Position numbers and translations under genes: made by a program. Below are positions 22,632 through 31,464 of a stretch of 64,000 nt of DNA, one piece after another (position 1 is the first letter of the stretch; each line of letters begins with the position of its first letter). Source of the stretch: Saccharopolyspora soli (lineage in GTDB: Bacteria > Actinomycetota > Actinomycetes > Mycobacteriales > Pseudonocardiaceae); assembly GCF_022678645.1 (NCBI RefSeq), contig NZ_JALBWV010000005.1:161367-225366 (forward strand). Reading direction: 5' to 3'. The notes beneath the pieces are model-generated. The model did no database searches. It was not told where the DNA came from and saw only the letters and a program-made list of their open reading frames with translations.

Positions 22632-25334
22632 CTAGCGGATCGCGCCGGAGACGAGTTCGGGCATGTCGGCCGCGTCATCGCGCAGCTCGGTGACCGAACG
22701 GGCAGCGGGCAGGATGTCGCGCACCTCGGCCAGGCCGGTGGTGCCAGCCAGCACGGCGGCGCGGGAGCTGGAGAGCAACTCCCGGATCTCCAACCGCTCG
22801 GCGGGATCGGCGACCCGGTCGGTGCGATCGAGCACGAGCATCGCGGGGTTCTCCGCGAGCGCGTGCCGCACCGACTCCGCACCGCCTTCGCCGACGTCGA
22901 CGTAAGCGACGCGCGAGCGCACGGACGAGCCGCGCGCGGGCAACACGTAGCCGAGGACCTTCAGCTTGCCCGCGTCCGGTTTCAACCGGCCCGACAAGGT
23001 CAGCAGCAGCGAGCTGATCGCCGACTCCTGCGGGCCGCGCACGACGTGCACCCCGTGGCGCGGCACCAGGAATCCGACGTCGCGGTAGACCGGTTCGCCG
23101 GTGGCCGGGTCGGCCAGCCGCAGTCCTTCGCAGGCGATCGCCTCGTCGGAGCCCGGACGCGGCCAGTCGGCCAATTCCAGTTCCTCCCGCAGGTTCTCGC
23201 CTTCCACGTCGAAGGACGGCAGCGCGCGGTCCAGCTTTCGCGGCATCCACCAAGCCCGGTCCCCCAGCAGCGCCAGCACTGCCGGGACCAGCGTCATGCG
23301 CACGACGAAAGCATCGACGAAAACGCCGACGGCGAGGCCGAGCGCGATCGGTTTCAGGTTCGCGTCGCCTTCCGGCACGAACGCGATGAACACCGCGAAC
23401 ATGATCAGCGCGGCGGCGGTGACGACCTTGGCGGAGGAGACGAACCCGCTGTTGATCGCGCCGTGGGCGTCGCGGGTGCGCACGAACTCCTCGCGCATCC
23501 GCGAAACCAGGAAGACCTCGTAGTCCATGGCCAACCCGAACAGCACGCCCATCAGCACGATCGGCATGAAGCTGATCACCGGGCCGGTGCGGGCCACGCC
23601 GAACCAGTCGGCCAGCCAGCCGTGCTGGAACACCAACGTGACGATGCCCAGCGAAGCGCCGATGCTGAGCAGGTAGCCGAGCGTCGCCTTGATCGGCACC
23701 GCGATGGAGCGGAACACCATCGTCAGCAGGATCAGCGACAGCCCGACCACGACCACGGCGAACGGCAGCAGCGCGGCACCGAGCTTGTCCGAGACGTCGA
23801 TGCCGACGGCGGTGAAGCCGGTCACCGAGATGTCCACGCCGTAGGTCTGCAGGAAGTGCCCGCGCAGCGAACGGATCTCGTCGACGAGCTGCTTGGTCTG
23901 CTCGGAGTCCGGCGCACCTTCCGGGATGACCTGCACGATGCCGGTGTCGGCGGTCGGGTTCGGCGTCGCCAGCGGCACGTCGGCCACGCCGGGCAGCTTC
24001 TCGATCTCGGCTTTGAGGTCGTTCATCAGCCCGAGCGGGTCGGTGCTGGTGACGATGTTGCCGGTGACGATCAGCGGGCCGTTGAAGCCCTTCGGGAAGT
24101 GCTCGGAGATCAGGTCGTAGGTGACTCGGGCCGGGTCTTCCTTCGGCAGCGCCCCGGAATCGGGCAGCGCGAGCCGCAACCCGGCGGCAGGCAGGGTCGC
24201 AATGCCCAGGACACCGACCACCACCAGCACGGTCACCAGCGGGAAGCGGGTCAGCACGCCCACCCAACGGCTGAACAAGCGCTCACCGAACGGACGTTTG
24301 GCCCGCTTCATGGGCTGTCGCGGCCGGAGTCGGTTGCGGGCGAAACCCAGCAGCGCGGGCATCAGCGTCACCGACACCAGCACGGCGATGCCGACCCCGA
24401 CGGCGCCCGCGATGCCCATCGTGGTCAGGAAGGGAATGCCCGCCACGCCGAGCCCGGCCAGCGCGATCATCACGGTAAGCCCGGCGAAGATGACCGCTGA
24501 TCCGGCGATAGCCGTAGCCCGCGCGGCGGCTTCCTGCGGCGGCACACCACGGGTCAGCTCCTGCTGGTGGCGGGCGACGATGAACAGCGCGTAGTCGATG
24601 CCCACCGCCAAGCCCAGCATCAGCCCCAGCAGCGGCGTGGTGGCGGTGATCGGCCCGAGCACGGTGGCGAGGAAGATCAGCGCGGTGGAGACGCCCACCC
24701 CGATCAGCGCGTTGATCAGCGGCATCCCCGCAGCCAGGAACGAGCCGAGCGTGATCGTCAGCACCACGATCGCGATCACCAGCCCCAGCGCCTCGGTGAC
24801 GCTCACGCCGGGGAATTCCTGCGCGAACAGCGGCCCGCCGTAGGACGCCCGCGCCCCTTCCGGCAAGCGGTCCTGGAGATCGTGGGAGATCTCGCCGATG
24901 TGCTCCTTGGTGGGCTCACCGATCGTGGACACCTCACCGTCGAGCTGGGCCATGATGATGGCCGCCCGGCCGTCTTCGCTGATCGCGCCGCCGAGGTTCG
25001 CGTCATAGGGCGAGATGACCGAGGCGACCTCGGGCATGCCGTTGAGCTCGTCGACGGCATGATCGATGGCCGCGCGCACGGCGGGATCCCGCACCCCTTC
25101 CGGAGCCACCGCGATGATCTGCGCGGAAGCGCCGCTGGTCTGCGGGAACGTGACCGACAGCCGGTCCAGCGCCTGCTGCGCCTCGGTGCCCGGAATGGCG
25201 ACGCTGTTGTCCAGCCCCTTGTTGAACAGGAGCGCTCCGCCACCGGCGACAGCGAGCACGAGCAGCCAGATCACCAGCACGGTCTTGCGCGCGGCGAACG
25301 CTCGGCGACCGACTGAGTAGAGGAACGAGGACAC
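22632..25334 (-). CDS. MmpL/RND-type transporter with a degenerate ABC-ATPase-like C-terminal domain
   Basis: A 900-residue protein; GTG 25334 (AGGGAG upstream) is preferred over an earlier start inside the operator region. Two RND halves are visible, each with a large extracytoplasmic loop; GLAMDYEVFLVSRMREEF and GLAVGIDYALFIVARHQQEL are the conserved helix-4-type segments with the proton-relay Asp-Tyr. From about residue 708 a soluble tail follows. It resembles an ABC nucleotide-binding domain: GLRLADPATGEPVYRDVGF, then RGPQESAISSLLLTLSG where Walker A should be, and AMLVLDRTD at Walker B. The P-loop GKS/T is lost, so ATP hydrolysis is unlikely. It probably exports a lipid or hydrophobic compound. 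Confidence 0.85.
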   Translation of the reverse strand: MSSFLYSVGRRAFAARKTVLVIWLLVLAVAGGGALLFNKGLDNSVAIPGTEAQQALDRLSVTFPQTSGASAQIIAVAPEGVRDPAVRAAIDHAVDELNGMPEVASVISPYDANLGGAISEDGRAAIIMAQLDGEVSTIGEPTKEHIGEISHDLQDRLPEGARASYGGPLFAQEFPGVSVTEALGLVIAIVVLTITLGSFLAAGMPLINALIGVGVSTALIFLATVLGPITATTPLLGLMLGLAVGIDYALFIVARHQQELTRGVPPQEAAARATAIAGSAVIFAGLTVMIALAGLGVAGIPFLTTMGIAGAVGVGIAVLVSVTLMPALLGFARNRLRPRQPMKRAKRPFGERLFSRWVGVLTRFPLVTVLVVVGVLGIATLPAAGLRLALPDSGALPKEDPARVTYDLISEHFPKGFNGPLIVTGNIVTSTDPLGLMNDLKAEIEKLPGVADVPLATPNPTADTGIVQVIPEGAPDSEQTKQLVDEIRSLRGHFLQTYGVDISVTGFTAVGIDVSDKLGAALLPFAVVVVGLSLILLTMVFRSIAVPIKATLGYLLSIGASLGIVTLVFQHGWLADWFGVARTGPVISFMPIVLMGVLFGLAMDYEVFLVSRMREEFVRTRDAHGAINSGFVSSAKVVTAAALIMFAVFIAFVPEGDANLKPIALGLAVGVFVDAFVVRMTLVPAVLALLGDRAWWMPRKLDRALPSFDVEGENLREELELADWPRPGSDEAIACEGLRLADPATGEPVYRDVGFLVPRHGVHVVRGPQESAISSLLLTLSGRLKPDAGKLKVLGYVLPARGSSVRSRVAYVDVGEGGAESVRHALAENPAMLVLDRTDRVADPAERLEIRELLSSSRAAVLAGTTGLAEVRDILPAARSVTELRDDAADMPELVSGAIR

Positions 25335-25393
25335 ACCGAACTCCCTGTCACCGGACGCGACGGACCGGCTCATGCCACTGGGACGGGGGAATT

Positions 25394-25432
25394 GGATACA
25401 GCACTGTATCCGATACAAGAGCGTATCCGATA
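25394..25432. promoter_or_regulatory. TetR operator region between regulator and exporter
   Basis: GGATACAG-CA-CTGTATCC (25394-25411) is a perfect 8-bp inverted repeat. Next to it GATAC and GTATC (25412-25427) form a second, weaker palindrome, and TATCCGATA occurs twice 17 bp apart (25407-25415, 25424-25432). The site lies between the divergent exporter and regulator genes, the normal place for autoregulation by a TetR repressor. Confidence 0.75.
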
Positions 25433-25513
25433 GCATGGTGCTGTCGCACCTGGCTGCACTTCCGGCGTCGAAACCGCTGGTCCCGGGCTTAGCCCTCAAG
25501 GAGGAGAGTTCGC

Positions 25514-26206
25514 GTGAACACGAGCAAGGCCACCGGTGCGCCGGAAGGTGGCACGCGGAAGACCGCGCGCCGGGCCAAGACGCGGGAGCGGCTGCTGGAC
25601 GCCGCGTACCGGCAGTTCAGCGAGCACGGCATCAACGGCACCTCCATCGAGGCCGTCACCGACGACGCCGGGTTCACCCGCGGCGCGTTCTACTCCAACT
25701 TCGCCAGCAAGGAGGAGCTGTTCTTCGCCCTCGCCGAACGGGAGAACCGGCTTCGGTTGGAGAACCTGCGCGAGCGGTTCGACGACGCGGTCGCCATGCT
25801 CGGGCGCACCGGTCGGAAACCCGATCCGGAGCTGATCGAAGAGGTGATCGCCGACATCCTGGCGGCCCAGCCGGAAAACCGGCAATGGTGCCTGCTCAAC
25901 AGCGAGTTCCGGTTGTTGGCGATGCGCGACCCGGCGGTGGCGCCGCAGTTCCTGGAGAGTTCGCACGCCTTCCAGCGCGAGTTGGCCACGATGGTGCAAG
26001 CCGCGCTCGCCTCGGTGGGCCTGCGTTTCCTGATCGACCCGCTGCACCTGACCCGACTGCTGATCAACCAGTTCGAGTCCGCGATGCAGGAAGCGATCCT
26101 CTCCGGAGCCGAAGACGCCGAACGCGCCGCCCGCGACGGAGTGATGAACACCCTGCCGTCCCTGGTCCACCGCTTGACCGAATTCCATCCCACCGACCCG
26201 AAGTGA
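25514..26206 (+). CDS. TetR-family transcriptional regulator
   Basis: A 230-residue regulator. The helix-turn-helix is in residues about 20-75 (INGTSIEAVTDDAGFTRGAF, then YSNFASKEELFFAL). The C-terminal ligand domain ends with RDGVMNTLPSLVHRLTE. The start is GTG after AAGGAGGAG. It is divergent from the MmpL-YhgE operon with palindromic operators in between, so it very likely represses that exporter and is released by the exported compound or a precursor. Confidence 0.88.
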   Translation: MNTSKATGAPEGGTRKTARRAKTRERLLDAAYRQFSEHGINGTSIEAVTDDAGFTRGAFYSNFASKEELFFALAERENRLRLENLRERFDDAVAMLGRTGRKPDPELIEEVIADILAAQPENRQWCLLNSEFRLLAMRDPAVAPQFLESSHAFQRELATMVQAALASVGLRFLIDPLHLTRLLINQFESAMQEAILSGAEDAERAARDGVMNTLPSLVHRLTEFHPTDPK

Positions 26207-26289
26207 CGCCGTCGAGATTCCGAGCCCGGCGCGGTGACAACGGTCAGCTTTCGGGCTTGCGGCCCGGTCCGGTGAGGAGGTCCTGCACG

Positions 26290-26526
26290 ATGGGTCCCAG
26301 CCATGCCGTGATCGTGTCGTCGAGCCCCTGGGCTGGTGACCGGCCCAGACGGTGTCACGGAGACGAGCCGTTTCCGGCGCACTACCGGCAGAAGGTCGAG
26401 AACCTGGCTCAGCAGTACGCCATCGAAATCGGGGTGCACGTGCTGTCGCCGGATGACACGCGCTTAGCCGCACCGGCTCGTTCGCGCGCCAACAGGCGAG
26501 TTCGAGCCGACCGTTTAGGGTGCTGA
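26290..26526 (+). CDS. hypothetical small protein, possible gene remnant
   Basis: A 78-codon frame with a good ribosome-binding site (AGGAGG, 9 nt before ATG 26290). The middle part (FPAHYRQKVENLAQQYAIEI, then GVHVLSPDD) looks protein-like, whereas the ends are arginine-rich and featureless. I recognise no family. It follows the TetR gene by 83 bp on the same strand. It may be a short real gene or the tail of a decayed one. Confidence 0.35.
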   Translation: MGPSHAVIVSSSPWAGDRPRRCHGDEPFPAHYRQKVENLAQQYAIEIGVHVLSPDDTRLAAPARSRANRRVRADRLGC

Positions 26527-27008
26527 AGCCCGCGAGACCTGAACACGTTGCACAACGACCCCTTGCAGGGTCGTGCGCACCACCAGCCCATGCGATACCA
26601 GCGACGAACCCGACAGCGCGGGTACCCGCGGATCTCACGCCATCTTCACGCCCGGCGTTTCACAGTCGACCTGCGGACAAGGGAAATCTCCATGGCCGCC
26701 CACCGCGGCGCGGACCGACGCAGCTCCAGCTCGCGGAAATTCATCAGCCGCACGCACCGCGTGCCGAAAGCTCGCGATCTCCAGAACACCAATGCGCCAA
26801 AGGTTCACGCCGAGCGCATTGCGCCACACCACACGACCCCTATCGTGGTTAGTAGAAAGCCGGTGTCGAGAATCTCGCCCGATGGTCAGCATTTCCGGGC
26901 GCACAGCTCGCAACCACCATTGATCGTCGACGATCCAACAGATCTCGGCGGCGGATCAGCACGGGCCGCGATCTACCCGAGAAGTCCTTGAAACAGTGGA
27001 GAATTGAC
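26527..27008. other. low-information intergenic region
   Basis: About 480 bp with no convincing gene. ACGACCC and GGGTCGT (around 26553-26572) form a short hairpin. An open frame of 147 codons crosses the region but is rich in Arg/His/Ser, lacks a ribosome-binding site and resembles nothing. The stretch is less GC-rich than its neighbours and may carry the promoter of the methyltransferase gene. Confidence 0.45.
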
Positions 27009-27689
27009 ATGCCGGGCCTGTTCGACGAACTCCGGTCACCGTGGCCGTACGGTGCTTTCTCCTTCTACACATCCCGACCGCGTTCCAGACCACCGCGCCC
27101 GCGCAACAGACCCAGCAGCCCAGCCGAGGTGCTCGAACGCCTGCTGGAGGGGCTGCGCGGACAGGTGATCGAAGTGGGCTCGGGCAACGGCGTGAGCTTT
27201 TCGCACTATCCGTTCGGAGTTGACGAAGTTCTCGCAGTGGAGCCGAACGCCCTCTACCGCAGAAGAGCCGTCAAAGCCGCGGCGATGTCATACGTGCCAA
27301 TAGAGGTCGTGCCCGGCCATGCGAACTCGCTGCCCGCGCCGAACGCCAGCAAGGACGGCGCGGTCATCTCGCTCCTGCTGTGCACGGTCGCCTCGCCCGC
27401 CGAAGCCTTGGCGGAACTGCACCGGGTGCTGCGCCCAGGAGGAGAACTGCGGTTCTACGAACACGTTCGAGCTGACCGACCGTTCCCCGCCTGGATGCAG
27501 GACACCATTACTCCCCTGTGGCAACGCTGTTTCCGCGGCTGCCACCCGAACCGCGACGCGGTGTCGGCCATCGAAGAAGCCGGGTTCGAGATCGTCGCGA
27601 TCATTCCCTTCATGCTCAGCTGGGCACGCTTCGGTCCGATAGCACCGCGCGTGATAGGACGCGCCATTCGACCCGAATCCGCACGCTGA
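27009..27689 (+). CDS. class I SAM-dependent methyltransferase
   Basis: A 226-residue protein. Motif I reads VIEVGSGNGVSFSHYP, the acidic end of strand 2 is in VLAVEPNALYRRRA, and later EALAELHRVLRPGGELRFYE matches the UbiE/Methyltransf_11 pattern. ATG 27009 follows GGAG; a short in-frame extension upstream has no site. It is monocistronic. It is probably a small-molecule C-, N- or O-methyltransferase of the UbiE type; the substrate is unknown. Confidence 0.82.
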   Translation: MPGLFDELRSPWPYGAFSFYTSRPRSRPPRPRNRPSSPAEVLERLLEGLRGQVIEVGSGNGVSFSHYPFGVDEVLAVEPNALYRRRAVKAAAMSYVPIEVVPGHANSLPAPNASKDGAVISLLLCTVASPAEALAELHRVLRPGGELRFYEHVRADRPFPAWMQDTITPLWQRCFRGCHPNRDAVSAIEEAGFEIVAIIPFMLSWARFGPIAPRVIGRAIRPESAR

Positions 27690-27780
27690 CCGCCCGCGGT
27701 CGCAACACCGAGCACAGCGCCAACACGCACATCCTCAGCGGAACGTAGGTGCGCCGCGGCCTCCGCCGCCGAGCCGAGCG

Positions 27781-28737
27781 TCAGAAGGTCAGCACGAGTC
27801 GGCCGCGGGAGCCGCCAGCTTCGAGTCGGCGGTGCGCGTCGGCGGCCTGCTCGGCGGGAAACTCCTGGGCCACCCGCAACGAGAGCTGTCCCCGCTCGAC
27901 CAGCACGCGGAGCTCATCCAGCTTGTCGCGGGCGTGTTGGTAATCCGGAACCCACACGTCGCGGACGGTGACACCGGTCAAGACAGCGGCAGCGCCCCGT
28001 TCTCCGGGACGGCGGACGATCGCCACCTGCCCACCGTCGCGCAGGGCAGGCACCACATCGGCCCCGAGCAGCGCAGCGTCGAGCACTGCCGCGACGCCAG
28101 CCGGAACGGCCTCCCGGAAGCGCTCGCCCACCCCGGTCCCACGGCGGACGACGGCGTCGGCGCCGAGCTTGCGCACCAGTTCCTCGTCCCCCGGTGCCGC
28201 GTCGGCAACAACGCGCAGGCCCGCCACCTTGGCCAGCTCGACCGCGTACCCACCGACCGCCCCGGCAGCTCCGGTGACCGCGAGCCATTCGCCGGGCGCG
28301 AGATCGAGCAGGTCCAGGGCACGGCGCGCGGTGAGCCCGTTCATCGGCAGGGTCGCCGCCTCGACGTGGCTGGTCCCGGCCGGGGCGCGGGTGACCTGGG
28401 TGGCTGCCAGGACCAGGTACTCCGCATAGGCACCGCCCGAGGGCTCGACCTGGCTGACCATCGCCATCACCCGGTCCCCGATGCGCAGGTCGGTCGCGGT
28501 GCCGGGGCCGATCTCGTCGAGGATTCCGGCGGCCTCCAGTCCGGGTCGGTACGGCGGGGTGAGCCTGCCGACCAGCATCGAGTCGATGTCGCCGATCCGG
28601 AGCAGGGTGTCGGCGGGATTCACCGTCGCCGCGCGCACCCGGACCCGGACCTGCCCAGGCCCAGCGTGCGGTTCGGGGATCTCGACCACGCGCAACACAT
28701 CCGGGCCGCCGTACTCAGGCACTGCTACTGCCTTCAT
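27781..28737 (-). CDS. zinc-type NADPH:quinone oxidoreductase-like dehydrogenase
   Basis: A 318-residue medium-chain dehydrogenase of the quinone reductase subgroup. It begins MKAVAVPEYGGPDVLRVVE, has the nucleotide-binding AVTGAAGAVGGYAVELAK and lacks the cysteine cluster for structural zinc. It is divergent from an HxlR regulator with 54 bp between starts. That pairing is typical for redox- or electrophile-responsive control of quinone reductases. It should act in the cytoplasm on quinones or alpha,beta-unsaturated carbonyls. Confidence 0.85.
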   Translation of the reverse strand: MKAVAVPEYGGPDVLRVVEIPEPHAGPGQVRVRVRAATVNPADTLLRIGDIDSMLVGRLTPPYRPGLEAAGILDEIGPGTATDLRIGDRVMAMVSQVEPSGGAYAEYLVLAATQVTRAPAGTSHVEAATLPMNGLTARRALDLLDLAPGEWLAVTGAAGAVGGYAVELAKVAGLRVVADAAPGDEELVRKLGADAVVRRGTGVGERFREAVPAGVAAVLDAALLGADVVPALRDGGQVAIVRRPGERGAAAVLTGVTVRDVWVPDYQHARDKLDELRVLVERGQLSLRVAQEFPAEQAADAHRRLEAGGSRGRLVLTF

Positions 28738-28769
28738 CACGTTCCATTCGGTATCTGGCGAGCGGGTAG

Positions 28770-28784
28770 GTATTCGTTGAATAC
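28770..28784. promoter_or_regulatory. candidate HxlR operator
   Basis: GTATTC-GTT-GAATAC is a perfect 6-bp inverted repeat in the middle of the short divergent gap, 8 bp before the HxlR start codon. The size and position suit an HxlR/MarR-like dimer controlling both genes. Confidence 0.6.
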
Positions 28785-28791
28785 TGTCCTG

Positions 28792-29244
28792 ATGAGGATC
28801 CCGCCCGGCCCCGCTGCCGCTCAAGAAGGCACTTCGAACTCCCCTGGTACCTCGGGGGAAACCGCCCCCGGCTGCGACATCGACGCGGCTCGCTCCGCAC
28901 TCGTGCGCAGCCTCCTGGGGCGCATCGGCGACAAGTGGTCCGTCATCGTCATCTGCAAGCTGGGCAGCCAGCCACGGCGGTTCAACGAACTGCGCCGCCT
29001 GTGCGACGGCATCACGCAGCGGATGCTCAGCTCGACGCTGCGCAATCTCGAACGCGACGGCATCGTGTCGCGCACCGTCTTCCCAACGGTTCCGCCGGGC
29101 GTGGAATACGCGCTGACCGACACCGGCCGAAGCCTGTTGGAGATCGTGCAGGCCCTCGCCTCCTGGGTGGACGCCAATCTCGACACCATCTGCGACGCCC
29201 GCGCCAACTACGACCAGCGGACCAACCACCCCACGCACCCGTGA
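28792..29244 (+). CDS. HxlR-family transcriptional regulator
   Basis: A 150-residue winged-helix regulator. The family core is clear: LLGRIGDKWSVIVICKLG, RRFNELRRLCDGITQRMLS and VEYALTDTGRSLLEIVQALA. A cysteine in GCDIDAA near residue 28, just before the winged helix, is positioned like the redox-sensing cysteines of the HypR/QorR type. It is divergent from the quinone reductase gene, its probable target. Confidence 0.88.
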   Translation: MRIPPGPAAAQEGTSNSPGTSGETAPGCDIDAARSALVRSLLGRIGDKWSVIVICKLGSQPRRFNELRRLCDGITQRMLSSTLRNLERDGIVSRTVFPTVPPGVEYALTDTGRSLLEIVQALASWVDANLDTICDARANYDQRTNHPTHP

Positions 29245-29306
29245 CGTCGGGCTCGGGATCAGCTGGTGCCGTCACAACCTGGTTCGCAGGTCGTGGCGAG
29301 TGGTGC

Positions 29307-30230
29307 TCACTCGGTCAGCAGGCGCGGCGCTGGCAGCAGGACCTCGGCGGGCACCGGTTCCCAGGACGGCAGTCCGTCGCCGCCTCGGACCACCCGGCCG
29401 AACGCTTGATCGCCGAAGTGGAACCCGAAGCCCATCGTGCCCGGCTGTTCGAGCTCCGCGACCAGCCGCCGACGCGCGGCGAGCACGCGCACGGCGTCGA
29501 TGTCCGGCCGCGACGACCAGTCCGGATGCGTGATCTGCGCGGGGATGTGGAAGACGTCGCCGAACACGATCACCCGCTCGTCGCCCGCCGCGATGACGAA
29601 CGACGTGTGCCCTGGGCTGTGTCCCGGCGTCACGAGGGCGCGCACGCCGGGGAAGATCTCCTCGCCGTCGGCGATGACCGTGTGCTCACCGGTGAGCGGC
29701 ACGATCACCTCCGAGCGCGGCGGCGCACCCGGGATCGTCTCGCCTCGGCCGTGCGGTGCCCACTCCTCGGCGGCCACCAGGTAGCGGGCGTTCGGGAAGA
29801 ACTTGCGGTGCCCGGTGTCCCCGTTCGCCGCGAACGCCCAACCGGTGTGGTCGATGTGCAGATGCGTGAACGCCACCGCCTCGACGTCCGCTGGCGACCG
29901 GCCCAGCGCGGTGAGGGTGGCGGGCAGGTCGCCTGAGTCGCCGATGCCGACCGTGGTGTCGCCGACCGGCACGGGACCGTCGAAGTCGCCCAACCCGGCG
30001 TCGACGAGCAGCGTCCGGCCGTCTCGCTCGACGAGCAGCCCGCCCGCCGACATCGCGACGCGGCCCCGCGCGTCCACCGCTTCCGGATGGTTCGCCCAGT
30101 ACTCGGCTGGCACGTCCGGGAAGAATTCGGACGGGAACATCGCCATGGCCCCGTCAACGACGTATGTCAACTTCGTCCCGCCCAGTTCGAGCGAGCGGAC
30201 GCACGACTGATCTCCTACTGCTCCCGGCAC
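29307..30230 (-). CDS. MBL-fold metallo-hydrolase
   Basis: A 307-residue metallo-beta-lactamase-fold protein with the metal motif THLHIDHTGW, downstream VTPGHSPGHTSFVI and FGDVFH. GTG 30230 is the best start because GGGGAGG precedes it, although the spacing is tight. There is no signal peptide. It resembles lactonase-type MBL enzymes, for which N-acyl-homoserine or other lactones are possible substrates, but that is a guess. It is followed convergently by the HxlR gene. Confidence 0.8.
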   Translation of the reverse strand: MPGAVGDQSCVRSLELGGTKLTYVVDGAMAMFPSEFFPDVPAEYWANHPEAVDARGRVAMSAGGLLVERDGRTLLVDAGLGDFDGPVPVGDTTVGIGDSGDLPATLTALGRSPADVEAVAFTHLHIDHTGWAFAANGDTGHRKFFPNARYLVAAEEWAPHGRGETIPGAPPRSEVIVPLTGEHTVIADGEEIFPGVRALVTPGHSPGHTSFVIAAGDERVIVFGDVFHIPAQITHPDWSSRPDIDAVRVLAARRRLVAELEQPGTMGFGFHFGDQAFGRVVRGGDGLPSWEPVPAEVLLPAPRLLTE

Positions 30231-30333
30231 CGGACCTCCCCGTTTTGCCCTCCTCGACTCCTCGGGCCCAATGGTATGTCCGCGAAGATCGCGGCGATCT
30301 TCTCCGGCGCCCCCATGTTCAGGGACGCTCGGA

Positions 30334-31464
30334 TCAGCGGCTGTGCAGCCAATCCGCCCAGACCGCCAGCGCCTCGTCCGGATCGCGGCGCCCCACACCG
30401 ATGCGGAATCGGTCCGTCGGCGTCGGCGTGAGCTCCGAGCGGTAGATGTTCGCGGGCAGCAGGAGGACACCGCGCTGTTCGACGAGTTCGGTGCACATCG
30501 CCTCGACGCCGTCAGCACCGAGGTACCGCGGAAAGCACACGCAGCCGCCGCGCGGCGGCGCCCACTCGAAGAGGTCCGGGTATCGGCGGAAGAACGCGTC
30601 GAAGCGCGGCACGTTGTCGGCGATGATCGCCCGGTTGCGCGCCAGGATCAGGGTCCGGGCGCGCAGCGCGATCAGCGCCAGGACCTCGCTCGGTGCGGAG
30701 TTGCAGATCGACGTGTAGTGCTTGGCCCGTTCCAGCCGACCGAGGATTTCCCTGTCGCGGCAGGCGATCCAGCCGATCCGCAGGCCCGGCAAGCCGTATG
30801 CCTTCGACATCACGTTCAGCGACAGCGCCGAGGTGGACAGGTCCGCGGCCTGCGGAAGCGCCGCCACCGCATCGAGCTCAAGCCCCCGGTACACCTCGTC
30901 GCTGAACAGCAGGATGCCGCGCTCTTCGCACAGCCGCACCAAGCTCGTCCACGTCTCAAGATCCGGTACCGCGCCGGTCGGGTTGTTGGGGAAGTTGACC
31001 GACACGAGCCGGGTGTTGGGACGCAGTTGCCGCTCGACCTCGGCGACGTCCAGGGCCCAGCCCTCGTCCGGTCGCAGCGCGACACCCGAAACCTCGCACA
31101 CCGACAGCGGAATCGTCTCGGCGGCCTGGTAGTTCGGTGTGATCACGACGGCGTGGTCCGACGGCTCCAGCAACGTCCGCATCGCCAGGTACAGACCTTC
31201 CTCCGCACCCGCGAAGCACAAGACGTCCCCGGACTCGACTTCCGCGTAGGTCGCGGCGATCTCCTCGCGCAGCGCTGGCAGGCCGTAGGTCTCGGTGTAG
31301 CCCAGCGACAGGTTCTCCCACCGCTTCCTCCCGTCGTCGTCGGCCAGCGCCAGCAGCTCCGAGACCGTCATGGTCTGCACGTCTGACGCGGTGAGGTGGT
31401 AGCGAGCGGTGAACTCCCAGCGGGAGAAGTAGGTCTCCAGGCGGAAGTCAGGAAGCGTCGGCAT
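30334..31464 (-). CDS. PLP-dependent class I/II aminotransferase
   Basis: A 376-residue fold-type I enzyme. The PLP lysine lies in VMSKAYGLPGLRIGW, the NFPNNPTGAV and LFSDEVYRGL motifs bind cofactor, and RFRIGVGRR carries the substrate-carboxylate arginine. ATG 31464 overlaps the 3' end of the upstream regulator gene by 17 bp, so the two are co-translated. The sequence style is close to capreomycidine-synthase-like and related aminotransferases. The amino acid substrate is unknown. Confidence 0.85.
   Translation of the reverse strand: MPTLPDFRLETYFSRWEFTARYHLTASDVQTMTVSELLALADDDGRKRWENLSLGYTETYGLPALREEIAATYAEVESGDVLCFAGAEEGLYLAMRTLLEPSDHAVVITPNYQAAETIPLSVCEVSGVALRPDEGWALDVAEVERQLRPNTRLVSVNFPNNPTGAVPDLETWTSLVRLCEERGILLFSDEVYRGLELDAVAALPQAADLSTSALSLNVMSKAYGLPGLRIGWIACRDREILGRLERAKHYTSICNSAPSEVLALIALRARTLILARNRAIIADNVPRFDAFFRRYPDLFEWAPPRGGCVCFPRYLGADGVEAMCTELVEQRGVLLLPANIYRSELTPTPTDRFRIGVGRRDPDEALAVWADWLHSR

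Noticed and set aside
22581..24500. 639-codon plus-strand frame opposite the MmpL gene
   Set aside because: Low-complexity antisense shadow; the minus strand holds an unmistakable RND transporter.
26548..26991. 147-codon plus-strand frame before the methyltransferase
   Set aside because: No ribosome-binding site, skewed composition and no family resemblance.
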